DNA from: an uncultured Clostridia bacterium
Lineage (GTDB): Bacteria > Bacillota > Clostridia > TANB77 > CAG-508
Reading direction: 5' to 3'
Length of the DNA: 39,135 nt
NCBI GenBank assembly: GCA_949935895.1
Contig: CATLGL010000001.1
Location: 1 to 39,135 of the forward strand
Every line of letters begins with the position of its first letter. The first letter of the stretch is position 1. Positions 26,031-34,144 of this stretch are shown here, one piece after another. The translations under genes were made by a program, and so were the position numbers. The notes beneath the pieces were generated by a model that searched no databases, was not told where the DNA came from, and saw only the letters and a list, made by a program, of their open reading frames with translations.

Positions 26031-26561
26031 CTAATTAAAGATTTTATTTAAAAATTCTTCTTTTTGTACTTCTTGACCATTGTAATTAAATGTAATATAT
26101 TCCATTGTAGAATTTTCTGATTTGACTTTCTTTTCAAAATTATTCACGATTTTTTCTAATTGATTTTTATTATTAATACTACCTTTTTTATTTATTTTTT
26201 CTTCCTGAGGTCCAGTGATAGTAGTATGGCTACTAGTTGTAAAATAATAATATGTATCATCTGTATTTTCATAAATGTAATAGGTTTCATAAATTATTGC
26301 ATCAATCCCAAGAATATTAGTATAATGTATTTTAGCTATAGCTTGATCCCTTTCTTCCTGAGTAATAGTTGTCTGATTATTATATATTTCATACTTTATT
26401 TTATCTATTATATTAAATCTATTTAGTAATATAACAGTCATTCCTACGACAATTAAAACAACTACGATTATTGTTATAACCTTTTTACTTACATTAAACT
26501 TTTTACATAAAAATATAGTTATACCAATAACAAGTATCATAAAAATTAATATTCCCATCAT
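26031..26561 (-). CDS. Membrane-anchored protein of unknown function
   Basis: Two hydrophobic helices (about 3-17 and 27-46) are followed by a roughly 130-residue, probably external, domain rich in Tyr/Thr/Asn (YETYYIYENTDDTYYYFTTS) and ending EEFLNKIFN. Two ATGs lie side by side at 26561 and 26558. The second is better spaced from AGGAGG. No family recognised. An imperfect palindrome (26574-26602) lies directly upstream. Confidence 0.6.
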   Translation of the reverse strand: MMGILIFMILVIGITIFLCKKFNVSKKVITIIVVVLIVVGMTVILLNRFNIIDKIKYEIYNNQTTITQEERDQAIAKIHYTNILGIDAIIYETYYIYENTDDTYYYFTTSSHTTITGPQEEKINKKGSINNKNQLEKIVNNFEKKVKSENSTMEYITFNYNGQEVQKEEFLNKIFN

Positions 26562-26573
26562 TATCCTCCTTTT

Positions 26574-26602
26574 AAATTCGTCAGATATTGTCTGATGAAT
26601 TT
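26574..26602. promoter_or_regulatory. Inverted repeat upstream of the 26031-26561 gene
   Basis: A 12-bp inverted repeat with one mismatch (AAATTCGTCAGA with TCTGATGAATTT, five-base spacer) lies 13 bases before the start codon, where it overlaps the leader. It may be an operator or a leader hairpin. Confidence 0.45.
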
Positions 26603-26671
26603 AGTGTAGCATAAAATTTTATATTTGTAATTAAAATATTAAAAATTTCAGGACTTGAATTTTACATAAAT

Positions 26672-26700
26672 TTGATTTTGGGGTAAAAATTTGGTATAAT
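26672..26700 (+). promoter_or_regulatory. Promoter for the 26770 gene
   Basis: TTGATT (26672-26677) and TATAAT (26695-26700) are separated by 17 bases, with the gene start about 70 bases on. Confidence 0.7.
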
Positions 26701-26769
26701 AAATATATCAAACATATTAGAAAACATTCTTCTAGCTTATACAGTAGAAGAACACATTAAATAGGAGAA

Positions 26770-27120
26770 ATGAAAAAAGTTTTTTTAATGGTGGAACTTA
26801 CTGATGAAAATGGTGGTCATGTTTACGCAATCCAATATACTGGTATCATGACTAGACGGAATATTTATGCCCAATTAACGCAGGTTACAGGTTGTCCTGA
26901 ACCTGAATATATCAAAGTAGCCAAACAAGATACTATTGATTGCACAGAAGATTGGCACAGTATCTTTTCAGGAGAAAGATATCGACATATTAAAGTTAAC
27001 TACAATGTTGGAATGAATGACAGCTGGATTCAGAAAACAGAAAAATCATTTTCCAACGAGATATTAGAAGCAATTCATCGTCATGTTCATGAAAATGAAG
27101 AATTATTGGCAGCAATTTAA
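26770..27120 (+). CDS. Orphan soluble protein (116 aa) with an in-frame CGG
   Basis: This independent plus-strand gene has a promoter and a strong terminator. The protein (KKVFLMVELTDENGGHVYAI, YNVGMNDSWIQKTEKSF, AIHRHVHENEELLAAI) matches no family I recognise. Codon 30 is CGG (26857-26859, ACT AGA CGG AAT ATT). Only a normal triplet reading gives the full protein; a four-base reading stops after seven codons. Base use looks less AT-rich than the core genes. It is therefore an exception, a newcomer, or a gene whose output depends on the competition between the two readings. Confidence 0.6.
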   Translation: MKKVFLMVELTDENGGHVYAIQYTGIMTRRNIYAQLTQVTGCPEPEYIKVAKQDTIDCTEDWHSIFSGERYRHIKVNYNVGMNDSWIQKTEKSFSNEILEAIHRHVHENEELLAAI

Positions 27121-27128
27121 AGGCTTTT

Positions 27129-27160
27129 CTCCCTACACTGCTTGTGTAGGGAGACTTTTT
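27129..27160 (+). terminator. Terminator after the 26770 gene
   Basis: CTCCCTACAC pairs with GTGTAGGGAG (10 bp, five-base loop) and is followed by ACTTTTTTTATT. Confidence 0.9.
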
Positions 27161-27257
27161 TTATTATAATAATTCTAATTATTTTGATATAATCAATTTT
27201 TCTTACATTTTAACTTAAAAACAAAAAATTAAAAATTTTATTAGCAATATTATTGGG

Positions 27258-27872
27258 TTAATTATTTTTCTCTAAACTCTTAATTTCTTCTTTAACACTA
27301 TCTAATGTTACAAATTGTATTCCATGTATACCAAAATTATTTGCTATTTGTATATTATTTAATCTATCGTCAATAAAAATAGTTTCTTCTGGAATCAAAT
27401 TATATTTTTCTAATAATATTTTATAATTGTTTTCATTTGGTTTTGTTGTTCCTATTTCAAAAGAATATACACCACCTTTAATATAATCAAAAAATTCAAA
27501 TTGTTTATTATAATTATAACTATCTATACTTAAATCAGATAAAATATAAATATCATATCCTTTATCTTTTAATTCTTTTAAATAATTAGACGTATCCTTC
27601 ATTTCAAATAATATATATTTATAATTAATGTTGCTAAAAATTTCTTTTATTTTATCAATATATTGAGGATAACTTTGCATTAATTTTTGTTCTGTTTGCT
27701 TAGTGTTAGATTTTGAAGAGTTATATTCATTCCATTCTTCTCCATAAAAAACTATTTTTGTAAATAGGATAATATCTTCTTCACTAAATCCAATATGTGC
27801 TAAATATCTTTCAGGTTTGAAATCAATTAGAACTCCACCTAAATCAAATACAATATTCTTTACCATCTTCAT
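27258..27872 (-). CDS. HAD-superfamily hydrolase (phosphatase)
   Basis: The 204-residue protein has HAD motif I in NIVFDLGGVLIDFKPE (nucleophile Asp, though the second Asp of DxD is replaced by Gly, as in the haloacid dehalogenase/epoxide hydrolase branch), motif II in IYILSDLS, motif III Lys in GTTKPNENNYKILLEK and motif IV in TIFIDDRLNNIQIANNFG. The substrate is unknown; sugar phosphates or nucleotides are common. Two close ATGs occur; the second (27866) is better spaced from AAAGGAG. It lies beside recombinase debris. Confidence 0.85.
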   Translation of the reverse strand: MKMVKNIVFDLGGVLIDFKPERYLAHIGFSEEDIILFTKIVFYGEEWNEYNSSKSNTKQTEQKLMQSYPQYIDKIKEIFSNINYKYILFEMKDTSNYLKELKDKGYDIYILSDLSIDSYNYNKQFEFFDYIKGGVYSFEIGTTKPNENNYKILLEKYNLIPEETIFIDDRLNNIQIANNFGIHGIQFVTLDSVKEEIKSLEKNN

Positions 27873-27902
27873 TTCTCCTTTGATTAAATTTTAACATATT
27901 TT

Positions 27903-28175
27903 CTATATATTGTACATATATTTTCTTTTAGTACCACCAGAGCCTTTACATTTCATTATTCTATTGCATTTAGGACATTTTAGTTTTTGAAAAAATATAT
28001 AAACTCTATCTCTTACATAACTTCTTTGATTTTTTTCTTTTTGTATTTGTGCTTCTTCCCACATGGCACGACTAATTATTGTCTCGACAACATTCATATA
28101 AATTACTGTATCCTTACTGTTAGATTTTCCTTTTTCATAATCTCCCATATAGACTTTGTTGTCTATCATTTTCAT
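27903..28175 (-). pseudogene. Large serine recombinase, middle fragment
   Basis: The 90 residues (DNKVYMGDYEKGKSNSKDTV, MNVVETIISRAMWEEAQIQK, RVYIFFQKLKCPKCNRIMKC) match the recombinase domain and the first half of the zinc ribbon of large serine recombinases. It breaks at the codons for KYMY (ATATATGTAC). The missing second half of the zinc ribbon (MYYTCEHCKTYYRED) starts at the same word at 29940, about 2 kb away and upstream on this strand. The N-terminal catalytic resolvase domain is absent from the window. Confidence 0.8.
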
Positions 28176-28195
28176 ATGAGTTATGACTTACCTTC

Positions 28196-28288
28196 ATAGC
28201 TTATAGGCTTTGCAAGGCAATAAAAAAACACCATCCTTCTAAGAATGATATTTGTATCTATCTGTTCTATTAGTTCGAACAGAAACGT
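28196..28288. repeat. 93-bp direct repeat, copy 1
   Basis: Identical to 29945-30037 except for two bases. It contains the two hairpins that, in copy 2, form the 3' tail and terminator of the variant tRNA-Gly. Just beyond it, GTTGGTTGGAGTG weakly recalls the CCA end of that tRNA in copy 2 (CATTGGAGCGG), so copy 1 may be a duplicated tRNA tail. Confidence 0.9.
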
Positions 28289-28493
28289 AGTTGGTTGGAG
28301 TGTTCTTATAGGAACTTTCACAAAAAAGATGAAAAATCAATAATTATACGGCATATAAAAAAGTATATTTACATATTTTTCAAAAATTTGTTTTGTTCTC
28401 TTGTATTTTAATAATATATGTTGTAATATAATAGCAACCTTTCTCTGTCAGAAGGTAGTTTTTTACTTAAAAACGGAAAGGGGGAAGAAACAA

Positions 28494-28610
28494 ATGACAA
28501 ATTCCGAATTAATTTTGCGATTAGTAGAGATGCTTCTGAAAGAAAAAGAAGAAACTATGAAAGCAAAGGAACAACAGGACAAGCCCAAAGACAAATGTAG
28601 TAATACATAA
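28494..28610 (+). CDS. Small charged protein (38 aa)
   Basis: The ATG at 28494 follows AAAGGGGGAAG and the gene ends just before a strong terminator. The product is an amphipathic helix (MTNSELILRLVEMLLKEKEE) with a polar tail ending KDKCSNT. The sequence around its start is partly repeated at about 28700 (CAAATGACA, two bases, TTCCGAATT), suggesting local duplication. Function unknown. Confidence 0.5.
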   Translation: MTNSELILRLVEMLLKEKEETMKAKEQQDKPKDKCSNT

Positions 28611-28617
28611 TGTCAAG

Positions 28618-28655
28618 AACAGGGTAGTTTTTACGGAGCTATCCTGTTTATTTTT
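28618..28655 (+). terminator. Terminator after the 38-aa gene
   Basis: AACAGGGTAG pairs with CTATCCTGTT (one G-U pair) and is followed by TATTTTTAG. Confidence 0.8.
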
Positions 28656-28866
28656 AGATAAAAAAATAGTATGTGTATTGTTTACGGTACACATACTCAA
28701 AACAAATGACATCTTCCGAATTCAAGACAATTTGTTTATTGTATTTATATAATAACATCTTTTTTTATTTTTGTCAAATATAATTCATAAAAAATTATCG
28801 TTTGGAAATTGCAATATTAATTGCACGTTTTTTTCTTAAAAATTAAAAATCATTAAAATTTAGTTT

Positions 28867-29270
28867 TTACGCTACTTTTTCTTCTCGATAATATTCCTCA
28901 GATGTCTTATATTTCAATATCTTTCGTGGATAATTATTTATCCATTTTTCTATCTTTTTTACTTCTTCTTTCGTTATATTCTTAAAACTTGTTCCTTTTG
29001 GTAAAAATCTTCTTATCATTTTATTTATATTTTCGTTTGTTCCTCTTTGTCACGAACAGTAAGCATCTGCAAAATATTGACTTGTTCTTGCTTTTTTACT
29101 TCCTGTATATGACTTCTCTATTATTTTCCAATTCCTAAATTCTGCTTCATTATCTGTTGTTATTGTTTTAAATGTTTCTCTAAATTTTACCACTTCTTCT
29201 TCATTTTCATTCACATTTTTTGAAAATAATTCATAAAATTCTATTTCAAATTCTTGATTAAGTTTTGCAA
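28867..29270 (-). pseudogene. IS30-family transposase remnant (C-terminal DDE part)
   Basis: It reads TFKTITTDNEAEFRNWKII, GSKKARTSQYFADAYCS, stop, QRGTNENINKMIRRFLPKGT, then SFKNITKEEVKKIEKWINNY and PRKILKYKTSEE, the second Asp and the Glu of the IS30 DDE triad. The internal TGA (29052-29050) stands where family members have Trp (S-W-x-R-G-x-N-E-N). The N-terminus is lost, and its upstream side runs into the recombinase remnant. DNG of the family is changed to DNE. A dead element. Confidence 0.8.
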
Positions 29271-29366
29271 TATAATCGTCTAATTGTTCTTGATTTATAT
29301 TAACACTTGTCCTAATTTCTTTTTCTTCTTCATCTACTTCAACTGGTACAAAAACATCTACTATTC

Positions 29367-29940
29367 CTAATGTAAAAATTTTGTTAGTTGTTCAATGTAA
29401 CTACTTCTAAAATTTATTTTATCAATATAAAATTCTCCGTTTTTTGTTCTTTAATAATATAATTGATTCAATAAATTTTGAAATAAATTCTTGCTTTTCT
29501 TCTTTCGATTTTTTATTCCATTCTTGCTTTAAAGTTTCATTTAATTTGTTATCTTTTATTAGCTTTTCTCTTTCAATATCTCTATCAGCCATTAGTTGTT
29601 GTGGAGTAAATGATAAACTATTTGTATTAAGTTTTTCATATTTTTTTGTTTCTAAAATATTGATTTTTTCTTCAATGATTTTGTAGTCTTCCGAAAAATC
29701 TTCCATTTCAACTATTCCACTTACATAAGCCTTTTTTATTCTTTCTTTTTGCTTTTGTAATGTGTCAATTTCTTGGTCTAATTTTTCTGTTTTTGTTTCT
29801 TTTTTATCAGCTAGTATTGGTAAAAAATATTTCTTAACTGCCATATCATACTCTACTAACTCAAGAATAAATCTTTGTAGACATTCTTCGATTTTATCTT
29901 CTCTGTAATATGTCTTACAATGCTCACAAGTATAGTACAT
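29367..29940 (-). pseudogene. Large serine recombinase, C-terminal fragment, with one CGGA site
   Basis: It begins at the second half of the zinc ribbon (YYTCEHCKTYYREDKIEECL), then a coiled coil (about 50-85) and the end domain. Conventionally it stops at CGG AGA ATT TTA TAT TGA. Reading CGGA (29439-29436) as one codon gives ILLKNKK-Gly-EFYIDKINFRSSYIEQL, the usual recombinase end. A separate ordinary one-base deletion in an A/T-run near 29380 then breaks the frame again before GIVDVFVPVEVDEEEKEIRT. The element therefore followed the host's four-base rule before it decayed. Confidence 0.75.
29436..29439 (-). other. CGGA four-base codon in the recombinase remnant
   Basis: The context is AAA AAA CGGA GAA TTT. 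The +1 frame gives the conserved G-x-F-x-I-D-K-I-x-F end motif of serine recombinases. Confidence 0.75.
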
Positions 29941-29944
29941 ATAT

Positions 29945-30037
29945 ATAGCTTATAGGCTCTGCAAGGCAATAAAAAAACACCATCCTTCTAAGAATGATAT
30001 TTGTATCTATCTGTTCTATTAGTTCGAACAGATACGT
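29945..30037. repeat. 93-bp direct repeat, copy 2 (tail of the variant tRNA)
   Basis: Two mismatches to 28196-28288. It starts next to the recombinase C-terminal fragment and ends four bases from the CCA end of the variant tRNA-Gly. It holds a CTGTTC/GAACAG hairpin (30011-30031) and the terminator at 29971-29998. Confidence 0.9.
29971..29998 (-). terminator. Terminator of the variant tRNA-Gly transcript
   Basis: On the minus strand ATCATTCT-TAGA-AGGATGGT forms an 8-bp stem with two G-U pairs, followed by GTTTTTTT. Confidence 0.75.
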
Positions 30038-30040
30038 CAT

Positions 30041-30114
<74 letters not shown>

Positions 30115-30128
30115 ATATTTCTTTTTTT

Positions 30129-30157
30129 ATTATATCGAATATTTCTTCCTTTTTCAA
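30129..30157 (-). promoter_or_regulatory. Promoter of the variant tRNA-Gly
   Basis: TTGAAA (30152-30157) and TATAAT (30129-30134) on the minus strand are 17 bases apart. Transcription would begin a few bases before the mature 5' end. The variant tRNA is therefore expressed independently of its neighbour. Confidence 0.85.
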
Positions 30158-30172
30158 CTACTTTTATTGAAA

Positions 30173-30202
30173 GAAAAACACCCTCTTGATTATTCAAGGT
30201 GG
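30173..30202 (-). terminator. Probable terminator after the canonical tRNA-Gly
   Basis: CTTGA/TCAAG with flanking G-U/G-C pairs (30181-30202) is followed on the minus strand by GTGTTTTTC. It would separate the two tRNA transcripts. Confidence 0.6.
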
Positions 30203-30212
30203 TGCAAAGTAA

Positions 30213-30286
<74 letters not shown>

Positions 30287-30292
30287 ATCTTT

Positions 30293-30335
30293 CTATGATA
30301 GTATTTATTATAACGACTATCATAGATTTTGTCAA
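30293..30335 (-). promoter_or_regulatory. Consensus promoter of tRNA-Gly inside a perfect palindrome
   Basis: On the minus strand TTGACA (30330-30335) and TATAAT (30307-30312) are 17 bases apart. A perfect 10-bp inverted repeat, CTATGATAGT-N13-ACTATCATAG (30293-30302 with 30316-30325), brackets the -10 box. It could be a repressor operator, unusual for a tRNA gene, or a leader hairpin. Confidence 0.8.
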
Positions 30336-30348
30336 TACATTTTTTAAA

Positions 30349-30897
30349 TTATTTCAAGCAAATTCCTCTTTCTGCTATTTTCTTATTTGCTACATAATAT
30401 TGATTTCCTAAATATGTTATTAAATTTGCTTTTGCTATGTTAATTTTTCCATTTTCAATTAAATCTGATTTTGCATTAACATTAACAATTTCTCCTATAA
30501 ACATGTCATGTGACCCTAATGGCTTTATCTCTTTTAATTTACATTCCAAGTTAATTGGACATTCTTTAATTCCTGGTGTCTTTATTTGTTTACATGGTTC
30601 TTTTGTTAGTTTTGCTTCTCTAAATTTGTCTATTTCTTTACCTGACTTTGTTCCACAAAAATCAGTATGCCACACTAGGGCTTCATCTGGTAAGTTTATT
30701 ACAAATTCTTTTGTTTCTTTTATAATATGATATGAATATCTTGCTGGTCTAATGGATACATACACAAGTGGCGGTTCTGAATTTAAAACTCCTGTCCATG
30801 CAATTGTTGTAATATTTGCTTGCTCCATATTGCCACATGATACCATAACTGCTGGTATTGGTGCTAGTATTGTTGATGGTTGTAAATATTCCTTCAT
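30349..30897 (-). CDS. Flavin reductase-like / flavoredoxin family protein
   Basis: The 182-residue FMN-binding split-barrel protein has the family start PSTILAPIPAVMVSCGNMEQ, then NITTIAWTGVLNSEPPLVYV and SIRPARYSYHIIKETKEFVI. NLP...DFCGTKSGKEIDKF follows, then GSHDMFIGEIVNV. Such proteins bind FMN and reduce flavins or act as electron carriers in anaerobes. Stand-alone gene next to the tRNAs. No in-frame CGG. Confidence 0.9.
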   Translation of the reverse strand: MKEYLQPSTILAPIPAVMVSCGNMEQANITTIAWTGVLNSEPPLVYVSIRPARYSYHIIKETKEFVINLPDEALVWHTDFCGTKSGKEIDKFREAKLTKEPCKQIKTPGIKECPINLECKLKEIKPLGSHDMFIGEIVNVNAKSDLIENGKINIAKANLITYLGNQYYVANKKIAERGICLK

Positions 30898-31036
30898 GCC
30901 CTTCTCCTTTCTTTTTTGTAGTTCAGATAATAACTTTTATAAATAATTTTTTCTGAACATTAACTTTTTTTGAAGAATTTGTTTATCTCTTGCTTAATAA
31001 ATATGTGAAATATTATGCTATCCTTTATTTTTTAAA

Positions 31037-33162
31037 CTATATATTGTCTGCTACTTTTGCAAAACCTATTTTTCTTGTTTGTTTATTTGCTTCAAGCACT
31101 TGTATGTTTATTGTGTCTCCTAGTTTGTAAATCTTATTTGTTTTTTCTCCTATTAAATGTTTATGCTCATCATCATAAATAAAATACTCATTTTCTCCTA
31201 AATTTTCAAAACGGATTAACCCTTCTATTGTATTTTCAAGCTCAACAAATATTCCAAAATTAGTAACACTACTGATAATTCCAGAGTAAATTTCTCCAAT
31301 CTTATCCTGCATATATTCTGCCTTTTTTAAATCAATACTATCTCTTTCTACTTTTTGCGCTACCTTCTCCCTTTCCGAAGAATGCATTGCTACATTTTCT
31401 GCTATATTTACATACTGCTCCTTCCAATCTTCTTTTACCTGATAGTCTCGTTCTAAATAGTATGATATCATTCTATGAATAAATAAATCTGGATATCTAC
31501 GAATTGGTGATGTAAAATGGCAATAGTATTTACTTGCTATTCCAAAATGTCCTTTATTTTGGTTTTCATATTTTGCAACTTTTAATGTGCGAAGAATTAG
31601 TGTAGAAATAACTCTATTTTCTGGTTTTTCCTTGATTTCTTCTAATATTTTACTAAATTCTTTTGGATGTAATTTTTCTTTATTTCCTTTTATTTTATAT
31701 CCAAAATCAAATAGGAATTTATTTAATTCTTGTACTTTTTCTAAATCTGGTACTTCATGAACACGATAAACAAATGGTGCCTCTAACCAATAAAATTTTT
31801 CTGCAATTGTTTCATTTGCAATTAGCATAAATTGTTCAATAATTGTATTGGCAAATGTCAATTCATATTTTCCTACTTTAATTGCTTGTCCATTTTCATT
31901 TAATATAATCTTGGTTTCTGGTATTTCTAAATTTAGACTGCCTTCAGTTTTTCTTTTCTTTTCTAAAATTGTTGCTAATTCTTCCATTTTTTTAAATTCA
32001 TTTATATATTGCTTATATTCTTCTACAATTTTTTGATCTGAATTTTCTAGAATTTTTGTAACATTGGTATATGTCATTCTCTTTGTGACATTGATAATCC
32101 CTTTGAATACATTGGCATCAATCACTCTTCCGTAATGAATCAATTTCCATTTCAATTGATAATGTAAAGCGGTCTTCTTTCTCATTTAGACTACAAATAC
32201 CATTCGATAATTTGGTTGGTAGCATAGGAATTACTCTATCTAGCATATATATACTAGTTCCTCTTATATATGCTTCTTTATCCAACTGTGTGCCTTCTCT
32301 TACATAGTAGCTAACATCTGCAATGTGCACACCTAATTTATAATTTCCATTCTCTAGTTTTTCTACACAAATAGCATCATCTAAATCCTTTGCATCTTCA
32401 CCATCTATTGTAAAAATTAGTTTATCTCTTAAATCTACTCGATTTGGAATATCCTTTAATTCTATCTTTTGTCGTATTTGATTTGCCTCTTCTATTACTG
32501 GTTCTGGAAATTCATATGGCAAATGATGTTCTCTTATTAAGCACATCATATCGACTCCTGCTTGATTCATTTTACCAATTACTTCTACAATTTTACCTTC
32601 AGCACTTTTTCCGTTTTTCTGGATATTTTGTAATTTTAACAACTACCTTGTCTTGATTTTTTGCCTGCGAAAAACTTTTTTTAGAAATAAAAATGTCTGT
32701 CCCTAACTTTGGATTATCTGGTACAACAAAACCGAAATTTCGATTATCATAAAAAGTTCCTACTAATTCACAAATATCTCTTTTTATGATTTTAACAATG
32801 TTACCTTCTTTTCTTTTTCCCTCTATTTCTTCTAATATTTTTATTAAAACAATATCTCCATCCATTGCAGTTTTTGCATGCTCTGTAGAAATATGTATTT
32901 CTTCATCATTATCTACTATAACAAACCCAAAACCTTTTTGGTGTCTATGGTATACTCCTTGTAAATATGGTGCATCCATCAAAATGTATTGATTTTTTCT
33001 GTTTTTTCGTATTTTATATTCTCTTTCTAATTCTTCTAAAATACTTTGTAGCTCTTGGTGTTCTTCTTTTGGTACCATTAAAATTTGTGCTATCTGCTTT
33101 TTCTTCATTGGTACATAAGTTTTATCAGAAATCAAGCTCCAAACTAACTCTTTTTTATTCAT
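31037..33162 (-). CDS. rnr: Ribonuclease R with two CGGA recoding sites
   Basis: This 3'-5' exoribonuclease degrades structured RNA and helps in ribosome rescue. The N-terminal helical and OB domains (residues 1-220: QGVYHRHQKGFGFVIVDN, RNFGFVVPDNPK) lead to the RNB domain (TIDGEDAKDLDDAICVEKLE, GVHIADVSYYVREG, KYYCHFTSPIRRYPDLFIHR). The C-terminal S1 domain reads SGIISSVTNFGIFVELENTI. Residue 184 is CGGA at 32613-32610 and residue 344 is CGGA at 32132-32129. Both must be read as Gly to give the normal 707 residues. Conventionally it falls into three pieces, the second break lying within the catalytic domain. AAGGAGG start. Close to secG, as in many Firmicutes. Confidence 0.95.
32129..32132 (-). 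other. CGGA four-base codon, RNase R residue 344
   Basis: The context is TCA TTA CGGA AGA GTG. The +1 reading gives MEIDSL-Gly-RVIDANVFKG, matching the family's D-x-x-G-x-V/I pattern. The zero frame ends four codons later. Confidence 0.9.
32610..32613 (-). other. CGGA four-base codon, RNase R residue 184
   Basis: The context is GAA AAA CGGA AAA AGT. The +1 reading gives KYPEK-Gly-KSAEGKIVEVIG, the conserved end of the OB domain. The zero frame ends four codons later. Confidence 0.9.
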
Positions 33163-33337
33163 TTTCCTCCTCCTTGTAATATATATTCTAATTTTATTTT
33201 TTTCAACTTATAAAAACCGTTGTCTGTATTTATAACATTTCAATGTATCTGTCTTAATTGCTTCACAAAAAAATTGCAAAGTAATTTTTAATGAAATGTA
33301 GTTTTGCAACAATAAAAATTTCCTATTATATGAAAAT

Positions 33338-33360
33338 AGAGCAAGCTTACTAGCTGCTCT
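33338..33360 (-). terminator. Terminator after secG
   Basis: AGAGCA/TGCTCT with additional inner pairing lies 18 bases past the secG stop and is followed by ATTTTC on the minus strand. rnr, 176 bases on, then needs its own promoter. Confidence 0.6.
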
Positions 33361-33377
33361 TTATCATTCCAAAAAAT

Positions 33378-33623
33378 TTATATTACATACATAATTGAAA
33401 GAACAATTGTTAAAATTGCAAATACACTTCCTAATATAATTGTCCATCTTTTCAATCTTCCTTCTTTAGTTCTTCCTTTATTTTTTTCATAAAAGTTACT
33501 TGAAGAACCAGTAATAGTTGCACTTGCTCCACTATCATCTTTAGATTGCATCATTGCAATAACAATTAGAGCAAAACAAACAATTACATAAATTCCCATC
33601 AATATATATTTTACTATTTCCAC
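33378..33623 (-). CDS. secG: Preprotein translocase subunit SecG
   Basis: The 81-residue protein has two membrane helices (about 4-22 and 60-79) joined by a loop with MMQSKDDSGASATITGSSSN followed by FYEKNKGRTKEGRLKRWT, the normal SecG layout. It is the accessory subunit of SecYEG. GTG start with AAGGAGG. Placed upstream of rnr, a common order. Confidence 0.93.
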   Translation of the reverse strand: MEIVKYILMGIYVIVCFALIVIAMMQSKDDSGASATITGSSSNFYEKNKGRTKEGRLKRWTIILGSVFAILTIVLSIMYVI

Positions 33624-33724
33624 TTATTTTTCCTCCTTATTGTTTCCATATAACATTGATATTTTAGCACAAACCAATATAAATTGCAAACTTTTTTATA
33701 AAATTTCTGCATTTTTGTGTTAAT

Positions 33725-33748
33725 GTTATAAGCTTGCAAGCTTATAAC
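33725..33748. repeat. Perfect 24-bp palindrome
   Basis: GTTATAAGCTTG and its complement meet without a loop. It lies 20 bases past the ylbF stop and 100 bases before secG. No T-run follows. It could be a protein-binding site or a cruciform-type terminator. Confidence 0.8.
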
Positions 33749-33768
33749 GCACTTTTATACTATTTCTT

Positions 33769-34104
33769 TTATCGAATAACATCTTCTACTGATTCTGCTA
33801 TAATTTTGTTAATATCTCCTAACATTACATTAAATTTTAATTCTGCATCAAAATATTGTTTCATAATGTCATTTGTAATTAGCTCTGCATAAATTTTTTG
33901 TATTTTTTCTGCTTTTTCAATATCTTTTTTTCCTTCAGAAATAGCAGATACTTGTACTTCATATCGTTCTTTTTCAAATGTTTCTAACTTTTCTATTAAA
34001 TCTGGATGATTTTTGATTTCCTCTTTTTCTTTTTTATAATTTTTATATTCTTCTGAATTCTTAATTTCATATGCTAAACGATTTGCAGTATCATATATAT
34101 TCAT
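33769..34104 (-). CDS. YlbF/YmcA family protein
   Basis: The 111-residue all-helical protein (IYDTANRLAYEIKNSEEYKN, KLETFEKERYEVQVSAISEG, then LKFNVMLGDINKIIAESVED) matches the YlbF/YmcA domain. In Bacillus subtilis, members act with RNase Y in mRNA decay and development. Here it lies near rnr and secG. GGGAGG start site. Confidence 0.9.
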   Translation of the reverse strand: MNIYDTANRLAYEIKNSEEYKNYKKEKEEIKNHPDLIEKLETFEKERYEVQVSAISEGKKDIEKAEKIQKIYAELITNDIMKQYFDAELKFNVMLGDINKIIAESVEDVIR

Positions 34105-34144
34105 GCTTTTTCCTCCCTTTACTTTTTGGTTGTCCTATACCACT

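Noticed and set aside
28667..28695. Hairpin GTATGTGTA/TACACATAC as an IS end or RNA gene
   Set aside because: There is no partner copy at the other side of the IS30 relic and no RNA family resemblance.
29050..29052. TGA reassigned to Trp
   Set aside because: dnaJ ends at TGA, and no other in-frame TGA at a Trp position was found. The IS30 copy is a degraded relic.
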